From NCBI GenBank assembly GCA_900696575.1, contig CAADHD010000033.1:1-64000 (forward strand): 64,000 nucleotides of DNA, written 5' to 3'. The stretch comes from an uncultured Bacteroidota bacterium (GTDB taxonomy: Bacteria > Bacteroidota > Bacteroidia > AKYH767-A > OLB10). Made by a program: the position numbers and the translations under genes. Positions 18,428 through 27,416 of the stretch are shown in pieces; the stretch's first letter is position 1; every line of letters starts with the position of its first letter. The notes under the pieces were generated by a model. That model did not search any database. It was not told where the DNA came from and was given only the letters and a program-made list of their open reading frames with translations.

Positions 18428-18685
18428 ATGCTCAGAAAATTATTTTTTGCTGTAACGTTTTCCATAGTTGCCCTTCATGTACAATCACAGCAAACCATAA
18501 AAATAACTCAGGATTCTACTGAAAGAAAAGGCGGCCATCAGATTAAAACTGTAAACAGCAAAGTGATTAAACTTGATAAGCCGGAACATCAAAATAACAA
18601 GTCTTTGCTTCCTATGAAGACCAGACAGGATACACTATTGTACCTTATTCAGCAGCATAAGCAAAACAAAAACAATACACAATAA
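18428..18685 (+). CDS. Small secreted protein of unknown function
   Basis: An 85-residue protein with a clear signal peptide (MLRKLFFAVTFSIVALHVQSQ) and a short, basic, low-complexity mature part rich in K, Q and N. It is divergent from mfd and convergent with porQ, ending five bases before porQ's stop. A near-consensus -7 box (TATTTTAG) lies about 20-30 bases upstream. No family recognised; coding status rests mainly on the signal peptide and the position. Confidence 0.55.
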   Translation: MLRKLFFAVTFSIVALHVQSQQTIKITQDSTERKGGHQIKTVNSKVIKLDKPEHQNNKSLLPMKTRQDTLLYLIQQHKQNKNNTQ

Positions 18686-18690
18686 AAGGG

Positions 18691-19755
18691 TTAATTTTCT
18701 ATGGAAGGCTTTTCCGTTTTCTTAAACTTTCCAAGGTTGGTAGAGATGGAAAAATGATTACTGCTTCCGGCAGCATTGTAAGAGGCTAATGCATAGCTGA
18801 AATGAAACCTGGAAACACGGAATCCGATTCCGAAAGATAAGCCTGAGATAGATTTAACCGAATCAAAAGCAAGATCGCGTCTTCGCATAAAATTGTAAGC
18901 AAGCCTCAGGTTAAAATTTTTAGTAATAAGTATTTCTGCAGCAGGCGTAAGATGCCGTGATACTTTCTCGTAAAAGGTAACTTTCAGAATTGTTGTATCG
19001 CCCGTAAGCGGATCCACCTTACCTTGTTCATCGGGATTAATGAATCCGAGATTCCATTTCTCAAGATGGGATAAAGTCATACTTAACCGGAAAGGCGCTT
19101 TAGGCATAAGGTAAGAAAAGCCGGCCTGAATCTCGAAAGGCAATGGTTCGCGGTTTCCATCAGTGTAAGTACTCAGTTGCATGCCCGCATTTTTAATAAC
19201 CAATCCGGCTGAAAAATAATTTGATGGGCTTTGATAATGCATCCCTATATCAGCCATAACACCGGTTGAGTTGTAAGACTCAAGTTTTGAATAAACGGTT
19301 TTCAGTGTAACTCCAGCCTGAATACCTTCATATAGTTTTTTAGACCATGCGATGTTGAATGAGTATTCGGCAGCGGAGAAAGTTCCTGTTTTATTTCCTG
19401 TTTCATCAGTTCGGTCAAAATCTCCATAGTTGATAAATTGCATTCCTGCCGAGAGCATACCTGCCTTTTTAACTTCAAAACCATAAACAGCATAACCGAA
19501 ATGGATATCAGCAAAATAAGGTGCATAATTGAAGCTCATACTGTTTTTCATTTCAGGATTCAATACGGCAGGATTCTGAAATGAGAGATTAATGTCATTA
19601 TCCAGCACCGAAATATGATTTCCGCCAAGCGCGGCACTACGTGCAGTGGCAGGAAGGTTGAGAAACTCAAAGGTATTGTTTCCTCCGGTTTGTGCGTATA
19701 GCTGCTGCGATATTAAAAAAGCAGATAAGGAAATAAAAAAGATTCGGGTGGTCAT
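18691..19755 (-). CDS. porQ: Type IX secretion system protein PorQ
   Basis: A 354-residue outer-membrane beta-barrel-like protein with signal peptide MTTRIFFISLSAFLISQQLYAQ. It has the PorQ-style opening GGNNTFEFLNLPATARSAALGG and then ISVLDNDINLSFQNPAVLNPEM. PorQ is part of the T9SS attachment module with PorU, PorV and PorZ in species where it has been studied. The start at 19755 is chosen because the signal peptide begins there. It follows glyA by about 60 bases on the same strand. It fits the many T9SS cargo genes in this window. I identify it by recalled family motifs, not by alignment. Confidence 0.85.
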   Translation of the reverse strand: MTTRIFFISLSAFLISQQLYAQTGGNNTFEFLNLPATARSAALGGNHISVLDNDINLSFQNPAVLNPEMKNSMSFNYAPYFADIHFGYAVYGFEVKKAGMLSAGMQFINYGDFDRTDETGNKTGTFSAAEYSFNIAWSKKLYEGIQAGVTLKTVYSKLESYNSTGVMADIGMHYQSPSNYFSAGLVIKNAGMQLSTYTDGNREPLPFEIQAGFSYLMPKAPFRLSMTLSHLEKWNLGFINPDEQGKVDPLTGDTTILKVTFYEKVSRHLTPAAEILITKNFNLRLAYNFMRRRDLAFDSVKSISGLSFGIGFRVSRFHFSYALASYNAAGSSNHFSISTNLGKFKKTEKPSIEN

Positions 19756-19815
19756 TGGTCGGGTTGAAAGGAATGATAGCTTAACGCTGGCATTTTGAAA
19801 TAATTGCAAAGTGAA

Positions 19816-21087
19816 CTACTTGTATAACGGAAATTTTTTCATCATTTCATGTACTTCTTTTTTCACTTCCAGAATCACCTTTTCGTTTTCATGATGTGTA
19901 ACAACCTTATCAATGAGCGAAGCAATTTTTTTCATGTGAGTTTCTTTCAGACCACGTGAAGTTACAGCGGGGGTTCCGATACGTATGCCCGAAGTAACCA
20001 TGGGCGATTTATCATCAAATGGAACCATGTTCTTATTCAGGGTAATATCAGCTTTTACCAGAGCATTTTCGGCTTGTTTACCTGAAATGTTTTTTGAACG
20101 CAGGTCAATCAGCATGCAATGATTATCTGTCCCGTTAGAAATAATATGATATCCCCTGTCGGTAAATTCCTTTGCCAAAGACTTTGCATTCTTGATAACC
20201 TGCAGGCAGTATTTAAAGAAATCATCGGTTAATGCTTCGCCAAAGGCTACAGCTTTAGCTGCAATGACATGTTCAAGCGGTCCGCCTTGTGTACCCGGAA
20301 AAACTGCACTGTCAAGTATGGAAGACATCATTCGTATTTCGCCTTTTGGTGTTTTCAATCCCATGGGATTTTCAAAATCCTGACCCAATAATATCATTCC
20401 TCCGCGCGGACCGCGCAACGTTTTATGCGTAGTTGTTGTAACCACGTGGCAATAAGGCAGCGGATCGTTCAATAATCCGCGAGCAATTAATCCGGCCGGA
20501 TGGGCAATATCTGCCAAAAGAAAGGCACCAACCGAATCGGCAATTTCGCGAAGCCGCTTGTAATCCCAGTCGCGTGAGTAAGCAGATGCTCCGCAAATAA
20601 TCAATTTCGGCTTTTCCTTATGAGCTATGTGCGAAACATTGCTGTAATCAATACTTCCTGTTTCTTTATCTACACCGTAAAAAGTGGAGTGATAGAGCTT
20701 GCCTGAGAAATTAACAGGTGAGCCATGTGTCAGGTGTCCTCCATGCGACAGATCGAAACCAAGAATTTTGTCACCGGGTTTCAGCAAGGCAAGCATCACT
20801 GCGGCATTGGCCTGCGCACCGGAATGTGGCTGTACATTAACCCATGCAGCGTTAAACAGCGTTTTGGCTCTCTCAATAGCAAGGGTTTCAACCTGATCAA
20901 CAATTTCACAACCTCCGTAATACCTGCGGCCCGGCAACCCTTCAGCATATTTATTAGTAAGGCATGAGCCCATGGCTTCCATCACTTCTTTTGAAACAAA
21001 ATTTTCGGATGCAATGAGTTCCAGCCCTTCGCGCTGGCGTTTTAACTCTTTCCCGATAAGATCAAATACTTGCTTGTCTTTTTTCAT
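19816..21087 (-). CDS. glyA: Serine hydroxymethyltransferase
   Basis: A 423-residue PLP enzyme interconverting serine and glycine with tetrahydrofolate and supplying one-carbon units. Motifs include [49 protein letters not shown] and the PLP-lysine segment [15 protein letters not shown]. Length matches the family. Nineteen bases separate it from the upstream nucleotidyltransferase, so the two are probably co-transcribed, with porQ possibly included. Confidence 0.97.
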   Translation of the reverse strand: MKKDKQVFDLIGKELKRQREGLELIASENFVSKEVMEAMGSCLTNKYAEGLPGRRYYGGCEIVDQVETLAIERAKTLFNAAWVNVQPHSGAQANAAVMLALLKPGDKILGFDLSHGGHLTHGSPVNFSGKLYHSTFYGVDKETGSIDYSNVSHIAHKEKPKLIICGASAYSRDWDYKRLREIADSVGAFLLADIAHPAGLIARGLLNDPLPYCHVVTTTTHKTLRGPRGGMILLGQDFENPMGLKTPKGEIRMMSSILDSAVFPGTQGGPLEHVIAAKAVAFGEALTDDFFKYCLQVIKNAKSLAKEFTDRGYHIISNGTDNHCMLIDLRSKNISGKQAENALVKADITLNKNMVPFDDKSPMVTSGIRIGTPAVTSRGLKETHMKKIASLIDKVVTHHENEKVILEVKKEVHEMMKKFPLYK

Positions 21088-21106
21088 TTTGATTTATGTG
21101 TTTGGT

Positions 21107-22102
21107 TCAGGTAAAATCTATTTCGGTACTGTCGCCAATATTAAGGCTCTGTCTTAATCCTTTCAAAGAAGTATCGCTGCCTATGATGGAACTTGTAAGG
21201 ACAGCAGTTTCAAGATGTGAATAAGTACCGATGATAGAATCAGTTACAATGGATGACTCTATTACTGTATTCTCTCCAATAGAAACATTCGGTCCCAGAA
21301 TGCTGTTGGAAATTTTGCAGTTAGCCCCAATTACGACAGGGTGAATGATGATGGTATTTGAAAAGTTATATTTTTTCGATTCGGTGTTGAGTCTGTTGAG
21401 TAAAATAGCATTAGTTGCCAGAAGCGATTCTTTACTTCCGCAATCAAACCAGTTGCCTGCCTGAAATGTTTTAAATACCACCTTATTTTCTTCAATCATT
21501 TTCTGAATGCCATCCGTCAGGCTGAATTCTTGCGTATTGCTTGCTTTCTTTCGGTTAATTTTATCAAGGCATTCAAATAACAACTCCGACTCACGTATAA
21601 GGTAAACGCCTACTAAAGCATTATTGGATTTTGGAATAGCAGGCTTTTCAACAACACGGGTTATGGTTCCCTGATCATCAATTTCTGCTACTCCAAATGC
21701 GCGGGGATCATCCACTTTTTTTATGCCAAGTATTGATCTATCCTCTTTTCTTAACTGAGCTAAATCAAAATCAACAATTGTATCGCCCAAAACAATGAGA
21801 ATTTCTTCGCCTTTGTCTATTTTGTCTTTGGCCATATAAACGGCATGCCCTGTACCCAGCCGGGGCTCCTGAATTACGAAGGAAGATTTAAGTTTGGGGT
21901 ATCTCTGACTGATGTAATCTTCAATTTTATCGCCCAAATAACCAATAATAAAAATGAATTCGTCAGCTCCCTGTAAAACCAATTGATCCACAAGGTGAGA
22001 AAGAATAGGTTTTCCGGCAACAGGTACAAGCGCTTTTGGCTGAGTATGTGTATGCGGACGAAGTTTGCTTCCAATTCCGGCAACCGGTACAATGACCTTC
22101 AT
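21107..22102 (-). CDS. Sugar nucleotidyltransferase (RmlA/GlmU-like)
   Basis: A 331-residue protein starting MKVIVPVAGIGSKLRPHTHT. The N-terminal nucleotidyltransferase signature (GIGSKLRPHTHTQPKALVPV) and the metal/sugar region ILIVLGDTIVDFDL are present. The last ~80 residues are hexapeptide repeats of a left-handed beta-helix (VVIGANCKISNSILGPNVSI). It probably makes an NDP-sugar for envelope polysaccharide; donor and sugar cannot be read from sequence. The start at 22102 is chosen over 22120 because the family begins at the MKVIVPVAG strand. Confidence 0.9.
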   Translation of the reverse strand: MKVIVPVAGIGSKLRPHTHTQPKALVPVAGKPILSHLVDQLVLQGADEFIFIIGYLGDKIEDYISQRYPKLKSSFVIQEPRLGTGHAVYMAKDKIDKGEEILIVLGDTIVDFDLAQLRKEDRSILGIKKVDDPRAFGVAEIDDQGTITRVVEKPAIPKSNNALVGVYLIRESELLFECLDKINRKKASNTQEFSLTDGIQKMIEENKVVFKTFQAGNWFDCGSKESLLATNAILLNRLNTESKKYNFSNTIIIHPVVIGANCKISNSILGPNVSIGENTVIESSIVTDSIIGTYSHLETAVLTSSIIGSDTSLKGLRQSLNIGDSTEIDFT

Positions 22103-22119
22103 AAGGATGGTTATGGCCA

Positions 22120-22127
22120 CAAAAATA
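22120..22127 (-). promoter_or_regulatory. -7 promoter element of the nucleotidyltransferase-glyA operon
   Basis: TATTTTTG on the minus strand is an exact TAnnTTTG match, 17 bases before the ATG at 22102. Confidence 0.6.
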
Positions 22128-22189
22128 AGGATTGAGTTGCACCTTCATTTTTCCGAAGGCTCATGCTTTGCTGATTATTATTGCCGGCT

Positions 22190-22783
22190 GTGAAAAAGCT
22201 ACTTGTCATTATTCTCACCATTCCTGCACTGGTTATTTTCAATTATAAAATCATTGCCCTCTCTTCTGCACCGTTTATTCATTCAGATTTACAATCATTC
22301 ACTATTCCTGATTATATTGTTATACCCGGTGCCGGCAATCCGGATAATGACCGGAATGTTTTTTTTAGCAGCAGAGTTGGGGCTGCCCTGGCAGCTCACA
22401 GTAAATTTCCTTCTTCAAAAATTATCTGCATAGGAAGAAAAGACAATTTCCGTTACAATGAACCGGATGAATTGAAAATCGCTCTAATTCGAAACGGAGT
22501 TGCTGAATCATTAATAATAACTGATACAGGCGGATTTAACACCTTTAATATGCTTGTAACATTAAATGAAAAATACAATGGCAGGATGTTGTTTGTCAGT
22601 CAGCGGATTCATCTACAGAGAATTCTTTTTGCAGCCGGGCGAATGTCTATTGTTGCCGAAGGCTTTGAAGTTTCGCATCCCATTTCTCGCAGAAAGCAGA
22701 AATATTTCCGTAACCGGGAAATTATTTCTTCTTTACGGATGACCGCTTCGCTGGCCGGTTATAAAATTTCGAGACTTTTCTGA
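22190..22783 (+). CDS. DUF218 (YdcF/SanA-like) membrane protein
   Basis: About 197 residues with an N-terminal membrane segment (LLVIILTIPALVIFNYKIIAL) followed by a DUF218-type domain: PDYIVIPGAGNPDN, SRVGAALAAH, KIICIGRKDN and TDTGGFNTFNM. YdcF/SanA proteins are linked to envelope integrity, but their chemistry is poorly defined. The start is uncertain: GTG at 22190 (MKKLLVIIL) is preferred; a TTG at 22181 adds three residues. It is divergent from the nucleotidyltransferase and convergent with the next gene. Confidence 0.75.
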   Translation: MKKLLVIILTIPALVIFNYKIIALSSAPFIHSDLQSFTIPDYIVIPGAGNPDNDRNVFFSSRVGAALAAHSKFPSSKIICIGRKDNFRYNEPDELKIALIRNGVAESLIITDTGGFNTFNMLVTLNEKYNGRMLFVSQRIHLQRILFAAGRMSIVAEGFEVSHPISRRKQKYFRNREIISSLRMTASLAGYKISRLF

Positions 22784-22786
22784 ATG

Positions 22787-23431
22787 TTACCATCTGAAAA
22801 AGTCTCCTTCTTTCAAAACCTTATTACCAGATGTAACGGAATACAGATACTTCCCTTTACTGAGCAACGCTATATTTATTCGCAGAAAATCGTTTGTTAT
22901 TTCATTAGTTCTGATAAGCTTGCCGTTTAAATCATAAATGAAAATCCGGCTGTTTTTCTTTTGATGACTTTCTATTATTAGGTCATTCCCCTTTACAAAA
23001 ACACTTATCAATTCCTCATTTACCTGATTAATTCCTGTAACAGGACTTACCACAAAAGTTATAGAATCAGACGGTCCCGAAATAATACCCGGGGTACAAG
23101 GAGACGGAAGCATGCCTGCGTCTAATTGAAAATGAAAAGAATATAATCCTGCAGGCAGAGGATTTACTTTAAACGTATCAGTATGATTGCAGATGTAGGT
23201 AAGCATACCGAGGCAATGCAAAGCAAAAGCTTCGATTTTATTTCCATTGATGTTAATTCCCTGCGTATGCTGGTCACATGTTCCGCTGGGAAAAGATAAT
23301 GCTACATAAAAAGTAACGGTATCGCTGGCTGTCGGATTGGATGGTTGGTATTGAATGCTGTTTATCCATTGTGCAGATAGAGTAGCATTGAGGCACAAGA
23401 AAATGCTGAGGGTGTAAATTATTTTTTTCAT
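22787..23431 (-). CDS. Short T9SS cargo protein
   Basis: A 214-residue protein with signal peptide MKKIIYTLSIFLCLNATLSAQ, a ~110-residue beta-rich domain with several Cys (GTCDQHTQGI, HCLGMLTYICNHT, PSPCTPG) that may form disulfides, and a C-terminal sorting domain (VKGNDLIIES, IFIYDLNGKLIR, LLSKGKYLYSVTSG). Function unknown. It is divergent from the E1 dehydrogenase gene; a near-consensus -7 box (TATTTTAG) precedes it. Confidence 0.8.
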   Translation of the reverse strand: MKKIIYTLSIFLCLNATLSAQWINSIQYQPSNPTASDTVTFYVALSFPSGTCDQHTQGININGNKIEAFALHCLGMLTYICNHTDTFKVNPLPAGLYSFHFQLDAGMLPSPCTPGIISGPSDSITFVVSPVTGINQVNEELISVFVKGNDLIIESHQKKNSRIFIYDLNGKLIRTNEITNDFLRINIALLSKGKYLYSVTSGNKVLKEGDFFRW

Positions 23432-23492
23432 GGTTTTAAAATTTGAATGCTAAAATAAACATAAGAACCGGTACGATTGATGGCCAAACTTC

Positions 23493-23500
23493 TATTTTTG
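23493..23500 (+). promoter_or_regulatory. -7 promoter element of the E1 gene, five bases before a GTG start
   Basis: TATTTTTG is an exact TAnnTTTG match followed by CTCAC and then GTG at 23506. The spacing equals that before era (five bases) and suggests a leaderless transcript. It also argues against starting the gene at the upstream in-frame TTG (23443), which would place the promoter inside the coding region. Confidence 0.65.
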
Positions 23501-23505
23501 CTCAC

Positions 23506-25584
23506 GTGCAAAAAGAATTTATTTCTTCCTCGGTAAAGCTTGATCAGGAAATCATCCGCAAAGCATTCAGGCTTATGTGTACGGCTAAAACCATGACGGA
23601 ATGGTATGAGCAGAATTTTTCAGTTGTTTCAAAATATGTTCATGCCACATCTCGTGGACATGAAGCCATACAGATAGCCACCGGTTTATTTTTAAAACCG
23701 CAGGATTATCTCTCCGCTTATTACCGTGATGACTGTTTGCTTCTTTCCATCGGAATTTCACCATACGAGCTCATGCTTCAATTGCTGGCAAAACGTGATG
23801 ATCCGTTTTCTGGAGGAAGGCTTTATTATTCGCATCCCAGCCTGAAGCGTGAAGACTTGCCTAAAATTCCGATGCAATCATCGGCAACGGGAATGCAGGC
23901 AATTCCTGCAACCGGAATTGCCATGGGAGTGCAATACCTTGAACTAATCAGCCATCATCCATACAAAGGAAATGACAGGCCGGTAGTTGTATGCTCTTTG
24001 GGTGATGCATCAATAACGGAAGGTGAAGTTGCAGAAGCATTTCAGATGGCAGTTCTTAAAAAGCTTCCGATTATTTATCTGGTTCAGGATAATGGCTGGG
24101 ATATTTCTGCTGATGCCAAAGAAATAAGGGCTATGGATGCATCGGAGTATGCCCGGGGATTTAAAGGGTTGGAAGTATGCCGGATTGAAAGTGGTTTTGA
24201 TTTTCCGGAATGTTTTGAAAAGCTGAATTACGTTTTCAGTACGGCAAGAACAGAACGGAGGCCATTCCTTATTCACGCCAAAGTTCCATTGCTTAATCAT
24301 CACACTTCGGGTGTCAGAAAAGAATGGTACCGCGATGATCTGGCTGAGCACGAAAAGCGCGACCCATATCCTTTTTTCAAATCTATTTTGCCCGGTTGGG
24401 GTATCAGCGAAAATGAAATTGCTCAGATAGAAGCCGAAGTACTTGAGCTGGTAAAGAGCGATTACCAGAAAGCAATTGATTCCGAAGATCCTAAACCCGA
24501 AGATTTATTTAACCATGACTACGCTCCTACTCCGGTTACTGAAGAAAAAGGCCAGCGCGAACCGGCCGGAAAAGAAAAAACAATGATGGTTGATTGTGCA
24601 TTGTTTGCTGTTCGCGAACTGATGGAAAAACATCCTGAATGTTTGTTGTACGGTCAGGATGTTGGGAGAAGATTGGGAGGCGTATTCCGCGAAGCAGCAA
24701 CGTTGGCACAGCAGTTTGGCGATCACCGCGTATTCAATACCCCCATTCAGGAAGCATTTATTATTGGAAGCACCGTAGGCATGAGCGCTGCAGGATGCAA
24801 GCCGATTGTCGAAGTTCAGTTTGCCGATTATATCTGGCCCGGTTTGAATCAGTTATTTACAGAAGTAAGCCGTTCCAATTATTTATCTAATGGCAAATGG
24901 CCTGTGAGCTGCATTATCCGTGTACCCATTGGCGCCTATGGCAGCGGAGGTCCTTATCATTCTTCAAGTGTAGAAAGCATTGTATTGAATATAAAAGGAA
25001 TTAAAGTTGCGTATCCATCCACTGGCGCGGATTTAAAAGGGTTGATCAAATCGGCATACTATGACCCTAATCCGGTGGTGATTTTTGAACACAAAGGGTT
25101 GTATTGGTCAAAAATTAAGGGAACTGAAGAAGCAAAAACCATTGAACCTGACTCTGACTATATCATTCCGTTCGGTAAAGGAAGAGTGGTAAAATCATCC
25201 TGCAGTAAAGATGAAACCTGCCTCAGCATAATTACTTATGGCATGGGAGTATATTGGGCTCTCGGAGCAGAAAAAGAATTTCAGGGGCGGATTGAAATAG
25301 TAGATTTGAGAACGCTGAATCCTTTGGATGAAGATATGATATATGAATCGGTAAAGAAAAACCATCGTTGCCTTGTCCTTACTGAAGAAACATGGTTGAA
25401 TTCATTTGCCGAAGCTTTGGCCGGCAGAATTGCTAAAAAATGTTTTCAGTACCTTGATGCGCCAGTAGAAGTGTTTGGTTCAGAAAATCTTCCTGCAATA
25501 CCATTAAACAGCACCCTGGAATTCACCATGATTCCGAATGATAAAAAGGTTGCTGCAGGAGTAAAGAAAATACTGGATTATTAA
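23506..25584 (+). CDS. 2-oxoacid dehydrogenase E1 component, fused alpha and beta subunits
   Basis: A 692-residue fusion. Residues ~1-330 are the thiamine-diphosphate-binding alpha part (HATSRGHEAIQIATGLFL, YYRDDCLLLSIG, SLGDASITEGEVAEAFQMA). Residues ~365-692 are the beta part (LYGQDVGRRLGGVFREA, TPIQEAFIIGSTVGMSAAG, EVQFADYIWPGLNQL, EIVDLRTLNPLDEDMI). This layout is typical of the Bacteroidota single-chain E1, usually assigned to branched-chain 2-oxoacids; substrate is not certain. E2 and E3 genes are not in the window. Its stop overlaps the stop of the convergent stress-protein gene by four bases. Confidence 0.92.
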   Translation: MQKEFISSSVKLDQEIIRKAFRLMCTAKTMTEWYEQNFSVVSKYVHATSRGHEAIQIATGLFLKPQDYLSAYYRDDCLLLSIGISPYELMLQLLAKRDDPFSGGRLYYSHPSLKREDLPKIPMQSSATGMQAIPATGIAMGVQYLELISHHPYKGNDRPVVVCSLGDASITEGEVAEAFQMAVLKKLPIIYLVQDNGWDISADAKEIRAMDASEYARGFKGLEVCRIESGFDFPECFEKLNYVFSTARTERRPFLIHAKVPLLNHHTSGVRKEWYRDDLAEHEKRDPYPFFKSILPGWGISENEIAQIEAEVLELVKSDYQKAIDSEDPKPEDLFNHDYAPTPVTEEKGQREPAGKEKTMMVDCALFAVRELMEKHPECLLYGQDVGRRLGGVFREAATLAQQFGDHRVFNTPIQEAFIIGSTVGMSAAGCKPIVEVQFADYIWPGLNQLFTEVSRSNYLSNGKWPVSCIIRVPIGAYGSGGPYHSSSVESIVLNIKGIKVAYPSTGADLKGLIKSAYYDPNPVVIFEHKGLYWSKIKGTEEAKTIEPDSDYIIPFGKGRVVKSSCSKDETCLSIITYGMGVYWALGAEKEFQGRIEIVDLRTLNPLDEDMIYESVKKNHRCLVLTEETWLNSFAEALAGRIAKKCFQYLDAPVEVFGSENLPAIPLNSTLEFTMIPNDKKVAAGVKKILDY

Positions 25585-26465
25585 TAACCGGTAGTAATAT
25601 TTCCGGAAGAAATTTCCGGATGTACAGTCATTACAGGTATTTTAGACTGATTAACAACCTGGGTTGCCCATGTTCCCATAAACAATCCGGTAATGCTTGG
25701 TTCCTGCTCCGTCATAATGATGATTAAATCAGCGTTAACTTCTTCTGCAAATTCCATTGTCATCTTGGCAAGGTTATCTCCTGTTTTGAACTGTATATCA
25801 CACCCAGCATCATGTTTCTTCAACCATTCCTCAACTTGTTCCACTTTTATTTTGAACTTTCTTTTGAGCTCATCATTTGAAAAATTTATTAATCCCAAAA
25901 CGTGTACATGAGCGCCATACAACTTTGCCATTTGAAGAGCATGGTTAACTTTTTGTCTGGAAGTTGGTGAATCATCTATAGGTACTACAATTTTTTTAAA
26001 CCCGATTTTGGTTGCATGCGTTTGAACTGAAATTACAGGACAGTCAGATTCCATTACTACTTTGCCTGTATTGGTTCCGACAGTAAACTTCTGGTATCCG
26101 CTTGACCCATGGGTACCCATTACAATTATGTCGGCTCCAATTTCCTTCGCAACAGAAGCAATCTTCCGGTAAATACGGCCAACTTCTGTTTTGGCAGTAA
26201 CCTTTACACCTGACTCTACATGTATTTTATTTGCTAATTCGTCTAACTTCTTAGCTGCTTCTCCTTCTACCTCCTTTTCATAGCTTTTGCTGAAGGCATG
26301 CGCTAAGGCCGAAGTGAATGAAGCGGATTCAGCAATATGCAGCAGTACAATTTCGGCTTTATTTAATTGGGCCATGTGAATGGCATGTTCAAGGCTTAAC
26401 GTTGCCGTTTCAGAAAAATCATAAGGAATAAGAATCTTTTTGATAGTGGATGTGCTGGTACTCAT
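25581..26465 (-). CDS. Universal stress protein, two UspA domains
   Basis: A 294-residue tandem UspA protein. Domain 1 (~8-152) has IPYDFSETATLSLEHA and the ATP-binding type loop MGTHGSSGYQKFTVGTNTG (G-2x-G-9x-G-type). Domain 2 (~158-285) has VVPIDDSPTSRQ and a degenerate loop (MTEQEPSITGLFMGT), so it probably does not bind ATP in the same way. It lies 21 bases downstream of a second, related gene, and the two form an operon. Confidence 0.92.
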   Translation of the reverse strand: MSTSTSTIKKILIPYDFSETATLSLEHAIHMAQLNKAEIVLLHIAESASFTSALAHAFSKSYEKEVEGEAAKKLDELANKIHVESGVKVTAKTEVGRIYRKIASVAKEIGADIIVMGTHGSSGYQKFTVGTNTGKVVMESDCPVISVQTHATKIGFKKIVVPIDDSPTSRQKVNHALQMAKLYGAHVHVLGLINFSNDELKRKFKIKVEQVEEWLKKHDAGCDIQFKTGDNLAKMTMEFAEEVNADLIIIMTEQEPSITGLFMGTWATQVVNQSKIPVMTVHPEISSGNITTGY

Positions 26466-26486
26466 ATCAGTTTATTTTTAGGTTAA

Positions 26487-27362
26487 CTAAGAAGTAACAA
26501 ACTCAGTAGTATCACGGAGAGTTGGACGGATGCAAAGAACAGGAATTTCGGACGAATTTATAATTTCCTGAGCAGCAAACCCTATAAACATTTCCACCCA
26601 GTAAACTTCCTGTTGCGTCATTATAACAATCAAATCGGCATCAATCTTTTTTGAATATTCAATGACTGTTGCCGGAACATCATCAGCACGTATAACTTCT
26701 GTAACAACAGGGATATTGTATTGTTCAATATAACCTTTTACTTGCTCCATTTGACGGGCTAACCGGCCCGAAATAAAGTCATCATCCGATTCGAGAATGG
26801 AAAGTACATAAATTGTGCTGTTAAAAAATCTGGCGAGTTCAACTGCTTTCACAACTTTCTCTTTTGTCTCTTTGGTTAGATCAAGTGGAAGCAGAATTTT
26901 TGCACATCCGCGGTGATGCTCTTTGCCTTTTATGGTAATAACAGGGCAATGTGCCTCTTTTATAACCCGTGCTGCATTAGAACCAATAAATTTCTTTTTA
27001 ATCCCTTGCGCTCCATGAGTTCCCATAATAATAAAGGAAGCTTTAACTTCATTGGCTACGCTGACAATCTCTTCATAAATCTTTCCTTTCCTGATAGTGG
27101 TATTTACGGTAAGTCCTGTTTCTTTTTCTACTTCCCTTGCAAGTTTATCAAGTCGCTGCTTTGCCTGATCTTTTACCGGATCCTCGTAAGCCTGATCTTT
27201 AAAAAGATGTTCCAGGGTTTCAAGAAAATCTTCGTCAATTACATAAATCAACAACAATTCAGCTTTTGAAAACCGTGCAATGTTATAAGATTGCTTCAAT
27301 GCAATTAATGACTGTTCTGAAAAATCAATCGGAACAATAATGGTGCTTGCTGCTTTACTCAT
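26487..27362 (-). CDS. Universal stress protein, two UspA domains
   Basis: A 291-residue paralogue of the following gene with the same two-domain layout: IVPIDFSEQSLIALKQS and the loop MGTHGAQGIKKKFIGSNAA in domain 1, a degenerate loop in domain 2 (MTQQEVYWVEMFIGFA). Probably arose by duplication. It is the first gene of the pair and has a complete -33/-7 promoter interlocked with that of the divergent nucleoside phosphorylase. Confidence 0.92.
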   Translation of the reverse strand: MSKAASTIIVPIDFSEQSLIALKQSYNIARFSKAELLLIYVIDEDFLETLEHLFKDQAYEDPVKDQAKQRLDKLAREVEKETGLTVNTTIRKGKIYEEIVSVANEVKASFIIMGTHGAQGIKKKFIGSNAARVIKEAHCPVITIKGKEHHRGCAKILLPLDLTKETKEKVVKAVELARFFNSTIYVLSILESDDDFISGRLARQMEQVKGYIEQYNIPVVTEVIRADDVPATVIEYSKKIDADLIVIMTQQEVYWVEMFIGFAAQEIINSSEIPVLCIRPTLRDTTEFVTS

Positions 27363-27376
27363 TTCTTCTACTTTTG
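27347..27376 (+). promoter_or_regulatory. Complete -33/-7 promoter of the nucleoside phosphorylase gene
   Basis: TTG (27347-27349), a 19-base spacer and TACTTTTG (27369-27376). The -33 element lies inside the coding sequence of the divergent stress-protein gene. Transcription should start near 27381-27385, leaving a leader of about 25 bases. Confidence 0.75.
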
Positions 27377-27384
27377 TTGTTGAG

Positions 27385-27416
27385 CAAAAATAATCTGAAT
27401 CAAGTTATGCACCAAA
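27385..27416 (-). promoter_or_regulatory. Complete -33/-7 promoter of the UspA operon
   Basis: On the minus strand TTTG (27416-27413), a 20-base spacer and TATTTTTG (27392-27385). Its -33 element lies just inside the start of the nucleoside phosphorylase gene (ATG 27407). The two -7 boxes face each other eight bases apart. Confidence 0.75.

Noticed and set aside
19756-19809. Longer N terminus for porQ
   Set aside because: The signal peptide begins at 19755; extending upstream would bury it and reach the glyA stop.
23506-25584. E1 alpha/beta fusion as a novel gene fusion
   Set aside because: Single-chain E1 proteins of this type are common in Bacteroidota, so the fusion itself is not new.
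27347-27406. Hydrophobic N-terminal extension of the nucleoside phosphorylase (MLLYSFLLLLLL...)
   Set aside because: It coincides with the gene's own promoter and with the opposite coding sequence; a cytosolic enzyme has no use for it.
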